Shown piece by piece: positions 1 through 13,200 of a stretch of DNA of 64,000 nt. The translations under genes were made by a program, and so were the position numbers. Location: positions 18,106,694-18,170,693 of the forward strand of contig NC_092656.1 of assembly GCF_032118995.1 (NCBI RefSeq). The letters run 5' to 3'. A model generated the notes under the pieces. It searched no databases and had not been told where the DNA came from. It saw only the letters and a program-made list of their open reading frames with translations. Each line of letters opens with the position of its first letter. Within the stretch, counting starts at the first letter, position 1. This DNA comes from Asterias amurensis (lineage: Eukaryota; Echinodermata; Asteroidea; Forcipulatida; Asteriidae).

Positions 1-727
1 AAAAAGGAAATATGCACCTGCTGCTATCGATTGCCGAAAATAATAAGAAACTGTAAATTGTTTTGACAACACGCAGCGGTAAACCGGGTAACGCCCCCCT
101 CGAGCCCCCATCCCAAACAACATTGCCGCGTCCGAATGAATAGCGCCCTCGTTTGACATTAAATTAATTTTAGGCCTGCCACACACAAAACACAGCGGAC
201 AAAAAACAACAACTGCATCTAAATCCGCTGGACCTTCCGTACGACGGCTACGTCTGGCGTAAGTAAGACTAAGAAACTTCAGTCTGCGACCATTTGGGTA
301 GTATAACTTTTAATACGAACATGAACAAAACGTTGCTTTTTTAGAGGCGAGTTTAGCAGCGGCTGAATGACACTGATGTGTACAAACGCTAGGTAGCGGA
401 TGGCCTTGATCGAGGGCGTCAGCACTACAACACTGGTCCTTGCTCTATCTATGAACACACAGGCTCATGGGCTACACACCCTATTCTGGTACATTTATTC
501 CTCCATGCTACTACCCAATTAAGGGTGCTACTTACTATAACTATAGAGTAGTGGGGATCGAAACCCAATAGCTAACAATACCTGCTGCTACCTCCAGTCT
601 ACATTAGTTAGGCTCTAACTGTACTTGATTGAATGGTTACTTCGTCCATGGTTGTGCTATTTATTTATATGGGCCCACATTAACAATAACAATTATTTAT
701 CAATACCCTGCAGCTGTAATAGGATAA

Positions 728-849
728 CTTTCCGTATGGCGCCACCACTTTTTCACTCATTTTTACAAAAAGTGATATCTCATTGAGGTAAATAAGATAC
801 TATATTATTTCATATCGAATGAAAAAGTGGTGGCGCCATACGGAATATT
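728..849. mobile_element. Short palindromic MITE-like element
   Basis: Inverted ends of about 27 bp (TTCCGTATGGCGCCACCAC and its complement, continuing into an A/T stretch) face each other across a roughly 65-bp AT-rich centre. It has no coding capacity. The layout is that of a miniature inverted-repeat DNA transposon; the superfamily cannot be assigned from one copy. Confidence 0.7.
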
Positions 850-914
850 TTCCCTGTAATACAGTAGTCATAGGTGATGTGGGATGTGGTCTGACTCTGG
901 TACCATGGGTGAAC

Positions 915-1265
915 TTGCACGAGTAGGACCAAAAACACAATGTCCACAGATTAACACTAAACTTACACAGTTTGAAGATAATGATAGAAGAAAGCTTCCC
1001 TGAAAATATTACGTGCTGAGGTGCTGTAGTTTTTGGGAAATGAGTAAAACAATGTCATGAAAATAATTTTCGTCTCATGAGACGAAAATTATTTTAATCA
1101 ATTACAAACGTATTTTTATGACATTGTTTTACTCATTTCTCAAAAACTACAGCACCTCATCAGTAAGTAATATTTGAAGGGAAGCTTTCCACTATCATTA
1201 TCTTCAAACCCTGTAAGTTTAATGTAAATCTATGGACATTTTGAAAAAGTACCCTAATCCTTTAA
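915..1265. mobile_element. MITE family C, copy 1
   Basis: The whole element is a long imperfect inverted repeat centred near 1075, with arms that include GAAAGCTTCCCTGAA and CTACAGCACCTCA. The right end reads ACCCTAATCC then TTTAA. The second copy at 55148-55497 shares both arms and has TTAA at each end, which suggests TTAA target duplication. The left boundary here is approximate because its TTAA is not clear. Confidence 0.75.
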
Positions 1266-1585
1266 GTGTGACCATGTGACTATACTTTTATTGTGAATTA
1301 TCCAGATGGACAGAGTAAGGACTTGCTCTATTGGCCCATGGTGGAGGTAGAAATAGTTACTAACTTATTCAAATTGGCTTCATAAATATTATAGATACAA
1401 AACACGATCCTTCAGCTAGCCACTATGTGATAGTTGAAGTCTTCCCTATTGCATGAACTCTTTTTGTTTAAGCTGATTTTAATAATATTAATGTTCTGCA
1501 AACAAGAATCAGAATATTTTTTTCTCTTCATGACTAAAACAAAAAAAAAACACTACAGGTTGTCCTTGGACTTTTTTTATATGTT

Positions 1586-1616
<31 letters not shown>

Positions 1617-1858
1617 GGAGGGTAAAAAAAACTGTTTTAGATTGATGAGGGTGTTTTAGTCACAGTTTGTTACATTTTCTTGGAAGACAGTAGGCAATCA
1701 TTATAAAAAATCAGTTGTCGTCTTTCTAACGTTTAAAAATGCTTCCTATTCCATAACCTTTTGTACAATATTTTTCTATTCATGCAGATATTGCAGTACA
1801 CCATTGACATCATTAAGCACTGTAGCCAAGTGATAAGCTACAGACAGAGAGGTGCACA

Positions 1859-4203
1859 ATGAGTAGTATACTGTACGGACGATGCGCACAGTACCTGTTA
1901 AGATCCCATCCAGTATACCAATCTGGTTGTTCTAAACTCCGTCATGTTGCACCATTCTCTACTGGATACATTACCCGTTCAAGGTAACATAAACAATACT
2001 GTGCAAAAGCATTTATTGTGAACACCCTGTTGCCATGTACAATAAAATCCAAAGCTCTTGTCAGAGAAAAAGCCCTCTAGCTGATGGAAATTAATGTAAT
2101 AATTTTCCAAGATTATCATGAGTGACATCCCTAGATACATTTGTGCATTCAGAGTTCTATGGAGAAAGGAACCAACTAATTCTCATCACAGTGGTGAACA
2201 TACACCAATAATATAAAAATATGTCTAATAATGGTGATATTAAAATCATTGAAGCACTAAAAACTCTTTGATTATTTTGTAGTGGTGGCCAGGATGCTAC
2301 AGCAGGAAAGTTGAATAAGAGGCTAAAGGAGACGGCTGAAGTTCTTATTATTGGTGGAGGATGCGTAGGAACCAGCATTGCTTATCATCTTGCCAAGGCA
2401 GGAATGAAAGATGTTGTACTTCTAGAGAAGTCAGAGCTCACTGCGGGAAGCACATGGCATGCTGTAAGTCACACAATAAAAGCCCCTTAATTGTCATTTT
2501 TAGATATTGTAAAAAACCTAAATATAAACACTGTCAATATCTAGCATTGTACACACCTGTAACTTTCTAATTTTTGTGTAATCTTGATGAAAGGATAAGA
2601 TGCAACCCTCAAATTTTAGCACCAAAGCTGGTGTCAGAAAACAAGTTTATAAATCAATTTAATTGTGTATTTAGAGGAGATTTTTTTTAATTGTGTTTTC
2701 CCAAATCCTCATAATATTCCTAAATTCACACTCCAATTGAAATCAACTTGTGTACGTACATGTAGTTAGGATTGTAGTCAACTTCTACTCGCACCCACAG
2801 AACATTAATCTCTGAACAGGAAACCACTAATGAGAGAAATTACAAGAGAGATCTAGCGCCAAACATTTCTTTAGATTAGAGGATTTCTAATTTATATTGT
2901 TCATTAATACAACATAAATGATATACTGGATAGATTTGACATGTTTTCTTTGCTGCTTATTTCTACCTATAGGCTGGACTAACAACATACTTTCATCCTG
3001 GAATCAATCTAAAGAAAATTCATTACTACAGCTGTAAACTCTTTGATCAACTAGAAGAGGAAACTGGTCAGGTAAATACTTCATCCATGGTCCTTGAGTA
3101 GTTCTAGTCTAAACTCTTTGGCAGTGTCATGGCCGAGCGGTTATGAACACCGGATTCAAGCACTGGTGTTTGATCAGCAGAGTGTGGGTTCGGATCCCGG
3201 TCTACATTTGTATGGACTGTGAAAGGGGTAACCCTGTTTCAGCCCTAGGAGTAGGTGGCAACGGAAAATATAATTGTAGCCCACACCTTGAAGTGGCCTT
3301 CAGGCCTTGTGTGTCAGGCGACTTGCATAAAAAATACAAATAAAATAAAAAAAAATTGAATGAGAAATGGTGTGACCATAGAGCTATATAGCTTTATGGG
3401 TGTCACACATGAATGGAACGAATACTATCAATCCTGTTCATTTTAAGAGCTATAATTTCTAAGACAGTGCAGTTCCCTGTAAAAACATCACAGATTATGG
3501 TTTGGACTAGCACCAAACCTTCTGGGATGACATACTTTGGAACTTTCTGAGTTAAAGATAACATCTGCATGTAGCTCATAAAACCAGATACTTAAAGGCA
3601 GTGGACACTATTGGTAATTGTCAACGAATAGTCTTCTCACTTGGTGTATCTCAACATATGCATAAAATAACAAACCTGTGAAAATTTGAGCTCAATCGGT
3701 CATCGAAGTTGCGAGATAATAATGAAAGAAAAATAACCCTTGTCACACGAAGTTGTGTGCGTTTAGATGGTTGATTTTGAGACCTCAAGTTCTAAACTTG
3801 AGGTCTTTAAAAAATCAAGTTCGTGGAAAATTACTTCTTTCTCGAAAACTATGGCACTTCAGATGGAGCCGTTTCTCACATCGTTTTATACCATCAACCT
3901 CTCCCCATTACTCGTCACCAAGAAAGGTTTTATGCCAATAATTATTTTGAGTAATTACCAATAGTGTAAGTGTCCACTGCCTTTAAGGGCTATAATTTCT
4001 AAGACAGTGCAGTTCCCTGTAAAAACATCCCAGATTATGGTTTGGACTAGCACCAAACCTTCTGGGATGACATACTATGGAACTTTCTGAGTTTAATATA
4101 ACATCTGCAGGTAGCTCATAAAACCAGATACTTTACTTGAGTTACTGTGTGGATGGTAGATTGTGTTTTCTCTATACCATTTTGGACTAGCGCAACAGCA
4201 AAC

Positions 4204-4285
<82 letters not shown>

Positions 4286-7200
4286 TAATAATAATATAAA
4301 TTTATAATGCGTGTTTTTCCAGAAAACCGATCGAGGCGCCTACACAAAATGAAAACATTATACAATAGAAAATGAACAATAAACAAAACATAATGAAACC
4401 CAATGAAAGTCTAAGTGAACAAGTGTGTTTTAAGTTCCCTCTTAAAGTTGTTGAGAGATGTTGTTTGGCGAAGAGAGACAGGGAGCTTATTCCATATGGC
4501 AGGAGCAGCTTTAGCGAAAGCACGGTCTCCGTAACGAATTGTACTAGACCTTGTTAGTAATTTCATCTATTGTTACTGATAGCATATTTTAAAATCTTGA
4601 CTTCTATATTATACAGCAAGTTGGATTTCATAAGCCAGGTAGTTTACGTCTACTCACAACACCAGACCGAATGGACGAAGCTAAGTATCAAATGTCACGT
4701 GCTGGCTGGAACCAAGCAGTTCAAGAATTGATTAGCCCGGAGAAAGTGGCTGAAATACATCCACTACTTAATATGGATGGTGTAAGTGAATGTGTAACAC
4801 TATAAATAATGGCTACTCGTGGTAAAGTTACTATTTGAAAACATAAAGTCATAAGTGACAAAAAGTTCAAAGTAAAAGTGTAATGTCAAACAAAATTGGA
4901 TAAAGAGTTAAAAGTGCAAAGTAAAAATGTTATATTCATTTTGGGTTTACCCATAACCGATGTGTGTTAGCACTGTTGGTCAGTACTTTCCCGATTTGTG
5001 TGAAAAAAAATCACAGGCATATTACTCAGGTGGGATTCGAACCCATGACCTTTGCAAATCTAGAGCAGTGTCATACCAACTAGACCATTAGAGGCAGTTA
5101 GAATCCTATTTAAAAAAAAAAAATAGTGTCAACGAAAATTGCATAAAGAGTTTTCACGATTCTGAGTCTTTGCAGATACTTTGTGGTATTTATAAGACAC
5201 TTTGTTTATTCTGCTTAGATTCTTGGTTGTATTTATAAGACACTGTGTTTATTTAGCTTAGATACTTGGTGGTATTTATAAGACACTTTGTTTATTTTGC
5301 TTAGATACTTGGTGGTATACTCAATCCAGATGATGGTCATATTGATCCTTACTCTCTGACCCAAGCATATGCAATCGGAGCTCGCAAGTATGGTGCTGAT
5401 CTGTATATGCCAGCGAGTACCCAAAGCCTAAAACCTCGTGAAGACGGAGGATGGGACGTCGAGACTGAGCATGGTACCATACATGCTAAAGTGGTTGTCA
5501 ATGCTGCAGGTACTGTATATCTAGTTATAAGAAGGTTGGGAACCACCCTAGTGTATTGCGTTTTTAAATTAGTTATGTTTATTTGTTTTTGCATCTATAC
5601 CATACATCCTTTTGGTTGGTAAACAGTTTACAACAGGTTTTATCTAGCTTGTTTAAACCATTGTCTTATTTATACCTTTGGTAATAAATATACTCGTGGT
5701 TTGAAAACGACCAAGACCTCAACTGAAATGCTTGTGAAACAATTTTACCATTCTGAAATGGTATTGAATCAGTACAAACCAACAGTTTAAACTATTGATT
5801 CTTTGAAAATCAAGCAGTTGAAGTGGAATATTTGAAACTGAACTTTTTAATGAATTCTCCAACCGCACAAACTGAAACAATAATTTGATTTACTTCAGGT
5901 TTCTGGGCTACTGATGTTGGACGTATGGTTGGCTTAGAGTTGCCTATGGTAGCTATCCAACATCAGTATGTGATTACATCATCTATACCTGAGGTTGAAG
6001 CATTGGAACGTGAACCACCAGTTATCCGTGATCTTGAGAATTCTTACTACTTAAGACAAGAGCGATCTGGTCTACTCTTCGGTCCTTATGAGAAGTCTCA
6101 TATGATGAAGCAACAAGATAATTGGGTTCGTGATGGAGTACCACAAGGTGACATGATATTCATTTATAATTTGTCTTAATATCAGGCTTGACCTCAAGAC
6201 CAAAACATCTTTTAAAGCCATTATACACTTTCGGTACAGAAAAAAAAAAAAGTTCACAGATTTAAAAAATAATTTACAGGGTTTACAGAAGGTAATGGTG
6301 AAAGTCTTCTCTTGAAATATTGTTCCATGAAATTGTTTACTTTTTGATAAAACAATATCAATTCTCGATAGCGAGAATTGCAGATTTATTATACACACAT
6401 GTCATGACATGGCGAAACGCGCGAAAACAGGAGTGGGTTTTCCCGTTATTTTCTCCCGACTCCGATGACCGATTGAGCCTAAATTTTCACAGGTTTGTTA
6501 TTTTATATATAAGTTGTGATACACGAAGTGTGGTACTTGGACAATACTGTTTACCGAAAGTGTAAAATGGCTTTAAAAAGCCTTACTGGAGGTAAAACGC
6601 TTCTTGTCTCCTATTAAGTTTCCATGAAAAGCCACATTATAAAATACAAAACCATTTATGTTAACTGAGTATGTACAAGACACCCAAACCCAACATCCAA
6701 TGCTAAATACCCAGAGTCTTGGTAGTTGCTGTGTCATGCTTGATGATTGCCCTTCAGGATGATGTACTTTCATTTAAAAAAAGGGAGGGTCCATGGATTT
6801 GGTGAAGGTCACTGGTTGTGCGAAGGTACCCAGTTGGAAAGAATATACAAAACCAATGGGTACTGTTGCCCCAACAAGTTGAATAGGAGATTGTAAGTGT
6901 TTACACATTGTTTTGTGTGTGTAACTATGGCATGAGAAAACAAAAGAGACCTGAGAACAAAAGAGGTATACACAATGTAGGGACTTGAAACACTACATGT
7001 ATGTGGACTTGCACAAGTCCACACATTGATTTTACCATGTTGAAGAATCTGTTTTCTTGAGTGCACAGAGCAAAGTAATGTCCACAGAGTGTATGATAAT
7101 GTAACACAGAGCTGTGAACCTTCTGGTTTGTTTACTATAACTAGGTTTTGGCAAGGAGTTATTTGAGAGTGACATAGATCGCATCATGGAGCACGTTGAG

Positions 7201-10200
7201 GGCGCTATGAAACGAGTACCTGTCCTACAGAAAGCTGATATTCAGAGCGTTGTATGTGGACCTATCACCTACAGCCCTGATGTACTGGGTATGGTTGGAC
7301 CTTTCCAAGGACTTAGAAACTTCTGGCTTGCTTGTGGTACTGGGTAAGATATTATCAATAGGAAATTTACATCTAAACAGCCAATAGAAAATGTGTATGA
7401 CATTATAATAGCAGTTATCATTGTATCGTCACAGCCAAGTTGTACTTCTTTTTTAAAGTGGAACACATGCATGGTTAATATTTAGAAAGACAAACTGAAG
7501 TCTGCTTCCCTGACTTGATCATCTTTGACTAATATGCGCTTTTTCCTGCTCTTAGGTATGGAATCATCCACTCTGGAGGTATGGGGAAATATCTCAGTGA
7601 TTGGATAATTGAAGGAGAACCACCCTATGATCTGACTGAATTAGACGCCAATCGCTATGGCAACTGGATTACTAAGTAAGTTATTTAAATAACTTATTTT
7701 ACTCAATGTTAATGACGAATATTATGTTTTTAATCTTTTGATCATACATTTCATACAATTCATACATTTTGAAAGACTTTCAACATGTAGGAAGAACTTA
7801 AACATCTTGGGACAAAGTAGGGAACTTTTGTACATGAAGATTTTGCCATCCTTCAATTTTGTTGGTTTGTTTGATTTTAACAGAGAGTACACTAGTATGA
7901 AAACACGAGAATCCTATGGTATGAACAATGCCATAGGCTGGGCTAGAGAAGAGAGATGGGCTGGTAGACCAACAAAACGAGTATCTGGAATCTATGATAA
8001 ACTGAAAGCAAGGGGAGCTGAGTTTGGTTTCCATGCAGGTATGATGTCAGTCAGTATACAACCAATTACATTGTGAATTCAATAACATAACGGGTCTTTT
8101 TCTCATGCTGGTCCTTTACTTTGGAATAATCTGCCTCTTAATATCCGTAACATGTCCTCTATTCATGAGTTCAAAGAGGCCCTCAAAACCCACTTTTTGA
8201 CAGCTGCTTTTCATTAATTTTGTGTTTCTTCCTTGCGCCATGAGCATCACTTGTAGTGGATACCGGCGCACTATAAGTGTTCATATTATTATTAAAGTGG
8301 TAATCAAGGAATACAATGATACAACTACATTGTATCTGTAAGAAAGAAAAAAGATGGGGATAACATTTGGTTGTACCAAATGTGAATCCTGAATCAAGTG
8401 TGTTATGGTGATATACTATAATATACTTTTAAAGACAGTGGACACTATTGGTAATTGTCAAAGACCAGTTTTCCCACTTGGTGCATCTAAACATATGCAT
8501 AAAATAACAAACCTGTGAAAATTTGACCTCAATTGGTCGTTGAAGCTGCGAGATATGAATGAAATATAAAACACCCTTGTCACATGAAGTTGTGTGCTTT
8601 CAGATGCTTGATTTCGAGACCTCAAATTCTAAACTTGAGGTCTCGAAATCAAACTCGTGGAAAAATAATTCTTTCTCGAAAACTACGTCACTTCAGAGGG
8701 GGCCGTTTCTCACAATGTTTTTATACTATCAACCTCTCCCCATTACTTATTACCAAGTAAGGTTTTATGCTAATAATTATTGTGAGTAATTACCATTAGT
8801 GTCCACTGCCTTAAATCCATCAATGGCAACTAAATGGGACACTTGCAATACACCCACTGACTTTAAAAACATGTTTGTTCTCATAGGACCATTGGTTCTT
8901 GATAATAAAACCAGTGTACTGTCCCATGTTTTGTCAACTGATTAAAACAAAGCCAATGTGTAGGAGGCCCCTAATATCTGATGGAAGATTATCTAAACAA
9001 TAAACACCGTACTTAAATAAGAGGCTACCCCATAATATCAGCTGTTTATGAACCATCCATTGTTATGAGGCCACTATCTTTGTTATGTTGTTGATAAATC
9101 GATCAACTTTATTGATTACTCAGTAATCAATTTATCTAAGTTACTTTACTTTACTTCTTGTTGGCAGGAAAAATTAAGTTGAACGCGAACCTGAATCATT
9201 CTGTATGTAATTCAGCCTTGAGGCTGCTGCTGGACTGTTAATAAACCAACAAGATCAGCCATTCACTTCTAAATACAAACTGAATATGGCTACTGACCAG
9301 TTCTGAAGTGGCACTAAAATAACAATAACAATTTTGCCTTGTGTTAAAGGCAGTGGACACTATTGGTAATTACTCAAAATAATTGTTAGCATAAAACCTT
9401 TCTTGGTGACGAGTAATGGGGAGAGGTCGATGGTATAAAACATTGTGAGAAACGGCTCCCTCTGAAGTGACATAGTTTTCGAGAAAGAAGTATTTTTCCA
9501 CGAATTCGATTTCGAGACCTCAAGTTTAGAATTTGAGGTCTCAAAATCAACCATCTAAAAACACACAACTTTGTGTGACAAGGGTGTTTTTTCTTTCATT
9601 ATTATCTCGCAACTTCGACGACCGATTGAGCTCAAAATTTCACAGGTTTGTTATTTTATGTATATGTTGAGATACACCAAGTGAGAAGACTGGTCTTTGA
9701 CAATTACCAATAGTGTCCACTGTCTTTAAATTAAACATTTCCAATATGTAGTTTTGTAGTGATTACTCTGTCTCATTCTTGTATTAGGTTGGGAGCAACC
9801 TCATTGGTTTGCCTTAGATGGAGATGAGGCTGGGTATCGACAAAGTTTCCATCGTTCCAATTGGTTCAATCCAGTAGGGAGGGAATATGAAATGGTGATG
9901 AACCGAGGAGGAATTATTGATATATCTCCCTTTGCCAAGTTTGAAGTAACAGGAAAAGACGTACATCAATACCTTGATAATCTTGTTGCTAACAAGATTC
10001 CTGCAGTAAGTTTAGTTTACTTGTAAGTCATTAGGGCAAAATCTGTTAGCTGCATCCATTTAACCATTTAGAGCAAGGTCAATGCTAAGGTAACTCTTAG
10101 CCACAAAACAAACACATATCTGTAAGTAACTAAGATTTAACTACCTTGCTTCATTTATGGCCTCCTGATCTACCTACTGCACGATAATGAATGACAATAA

Positions 10201-13200
10201 TATTAAATGTTACAGTGCAATTCCAGAGACTTTTCATTGCGCTTCTAACATTACCACCCCTGGTCTTTGGGCCATCTTTTTCATTCCTTTAACCATCATA
10301 GCTCCCTGGGGAGTATGCAGTATGTATATATGAGCTAAGCTAAATCAATCACAAGAACCATCTGTGCCCTCACAGGTACCAATTTACCACAGAGGGCTGA
10401 GAACATAGAGTTATATATAAGAACTAGAGGGCGCACGAGTGATGCTTCGTGCACAAACGCCACGGGAGCGCAAGATGACAAGCGCGTCATTCTGCACGCG
10501 CGTTGAATATGAAATACATGTTTGAATTTTTTTTTATTGAACGCTCACGCGATGCTGTTTGTTCAACTTACAAAATGGCCGCACAAACACACGCTGTGAG
10601 ATGCCAGTTTTGTCAACATAGAAAATGGCCGCCTGCGCGCATGCCGGAAGCGCGTATTTAGGCCAGTGCACCCTCTAGTTTTATATATAACTCTATGGCT
10701 GAAAAGCAGTTATAGTCTAGTGTCTTGTTCAAGGACACAAGTGCCATGACCGGGATTCGAACCTACACCCTGATGACTCGGCAACAAGAGCTCGAGTCTG
10801 ATGCGCTAAACTGCTTGGCCATGTCACGTTACCTGATACTACTTTATTTGTTAGTGCATGGAGGTTCCTTCCTCGTTGGTTAGTGTTCTAACAGATACTA
10901 CTTTATTTGTTAGTGCATGGAGGTTCCTTCCTCGTTGGTTAGTGTTCTAATAGATGCTACTTTATTTGTTAGTGCATGGAGGTTCCTTCCTCGTTGGTTA
11001 GTGTTCTAACAGATACTACTTTATTTGTTTGTGCATGGAGGTTCCTTCCTCGTTGGTTCGTTTAATAACAGAGTACTATTATGTTGCCCTTCAGGTTGGC
11101 CGTTGCAGTGTCTGTCACATTCTGTCACCCAAAGGTAAAGTGTATGCTGAAGTAACTATCAGTCATCTTGAAGAGGACAAATTCCTGGTCATAACTGGTT
11201 CTGGGGTGGAGCTTCATGATCTCAGGTTCGTATTCTATTTACATCTCACTGTATCCTGAAAACCATTGGATACAGGTTAAGAGTAGATGGTTTAAAAGTC
11301 TTATTAAGATGAACTAATTAGTAACTCTCTCAGAAATATATGAGTCCATACCAAGATGAAGAAACTTTGCATAGTCAACAATGGCTACAAAGTTACTGTC
11401 ACCAGAAATATTTCAATTAGGAAACAGAAAATAACTCTGCTCTTTTGACATTTGTAGGTGGATGGAGGACTTTGCCTGGAAGGGAAACTACGATGTTAAG
11501 CTTAACAACGTATCTGATAATGTGGCGTGCTTGAGTCTTGCTGGTCCATTATCTAGAGATGTACTCTCAACAATCACAGATGCAGACATTAGTCATGAAG
11601 CATTCTCATTTATGGATGTCAAACATATCAACATTGGAGGAGTACCTGTAGATGCCATCAGAATCTCCTATACTGGTATGACATTTATTATCACATGAGG
11701 TTGTTCTGGGGTTTGGGGTGAGGTGCTGATAGATGATATCAGAATTTCCTATACTGGTATGACATTTGTTATTACATGAGGTTGTTCTTGGGTTTGGTGT
11801 GAGGGGCTGTAGATGCAATCAGATCTCCTATAGGCTACTGGTATGAAATTCCTTATCAGGTTATTATGGGGCAACCAGATTGGTGGTGGGCCATTATCAT
11901 TTGTCCCTACCCATGGTGTCCGTTCATTGTCCTTGGTGTCCGCACTTTTTTCCCGGCCCATAACTCTACTTACAATTGTCGCCTGGACTTGCAGCTTGGG
12001 TGGGGGTTGCCTTTGAGAAAGAAAAGTTGAGATCATTGATCTTGGGTGAAAGGGTCAACGGTTAAGGTCATGGTGATTGGTTATAGCTAAATGGTTTCTG
12101 AAGCGTTACTCCAGTTAAATATAATACTTCGTAATTGCAATTTGGGTGGGGGTTGCTCTTTGGGACTGAAAAGTCAAGGGATTGGTTTGAAGTAAAAGTG
12201 TTAAATGCCAAGGTCATATTTATTAGGTATTGGAACATGGTTAACTGATGTTTTCGATTTGTAACTATTTACAAGGTCCTGAGGAGTATTTTGAATATGT
12301 ACAAAAATTTACTTTATAATTAGTATCATTATTTTATCCCTGAAGGTGAACTGGGCTGGGAATTCTACCACAGCAGTGAAGACACTGCTAAGCTCTATGA
12401 TGCACTACTTGAAGCTGGCACACCGTTTGGTGTTAGTGACTTTGGAACCTATGCACTGAATACAATGCGCATTGAGAAAGGCTTCCGTATGTGGGGACAA
12501 GAGGTAAAATGATCTCCAGTTTGGATTAAATGGTTTCAAAAAATGTTAAAGCCATTATACACTTTCGGTACAGAAAAAAAAAAAAAAGTTCACAGATTTA
12601 CAAATAATTTACAGGGTTTACAGAAGGTAATGGTGAAAGACTTCTCTTGAAATATTGTTCCATGAAATGCTTTACTTTTTGAGAAAACATTAAAACAATA
12701 TAAATTCTCGTTAGCGAGAATTACAGATTTATTTTAAACACATGTCATGACACAGCGGAAACAAGAGTGGGTTTTCCCATTATTTTCTCCCGACTCCGAT
12801 GACCGATTGAGCCTAAATTTTCACAGGTTTATTTTATATATAAGTTGTGATACACAGGTGTGGGACTTGGACAATACTGTTATCTGAAAGTGTAAAATGG
12901 CTTTAAAGGCAAAATGCAAGGAAACTGAACTTAGGAGTTTCAGTCAACATCATTTCTTTTTAACTGGAATTTAAAATACACTCAAGTGATGGAAAAGATG
13001 AGGTTTTTTTCTCTTTTCATACAACAGTCATGTGGGAAGTATCTACAATGTTTGGGTACCATAATAACTTCAGATTAAAATAAAAAAGGTTTGGCCGTTA
13101 TCAACATCGTATGATCCCCAACTGTAAACAAACAAAAACAAGTATTGCTCTTGTCCGCTTGAGCTCTATCATAATGTGTTATGTAATTCAAAACAAATGA

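Larger units (their letters stand above)
1..1858. other. Upstream flank of DMGDH
   Basis: No coding exon was recognised here. The stretch holds two MITE-like elements (728-849 and 915-1265), an A homopolymer of about 24 bases near 1593-1616, and otherwise AT-rich unique-looking sequence. The DMGDH promoter and any 5' UTR exon should lie here, but I cannot place a start site. The 63-codon open frame over the A-run is low complexity and is not reported as a gene. Confidence 0.5.

Noticed and set aside
1434-1625. 63-codon frame ending in a lysine run
   Set aside because: Low-complexity A-run with no similarity, upstream of DMGDH.
3753-3964. Recurring 60-76-codon frames seen at many places (for example also 9360, 28045, 51500)
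   Set aside because: All lie within copies of MITE family A. They are shadows of the repeat, not a gene family.
4093-4386. Tyrosine-rich 97-codon frame
   Set aside because: It is the translation of a pure trinucleotide run forming a LINE tail.
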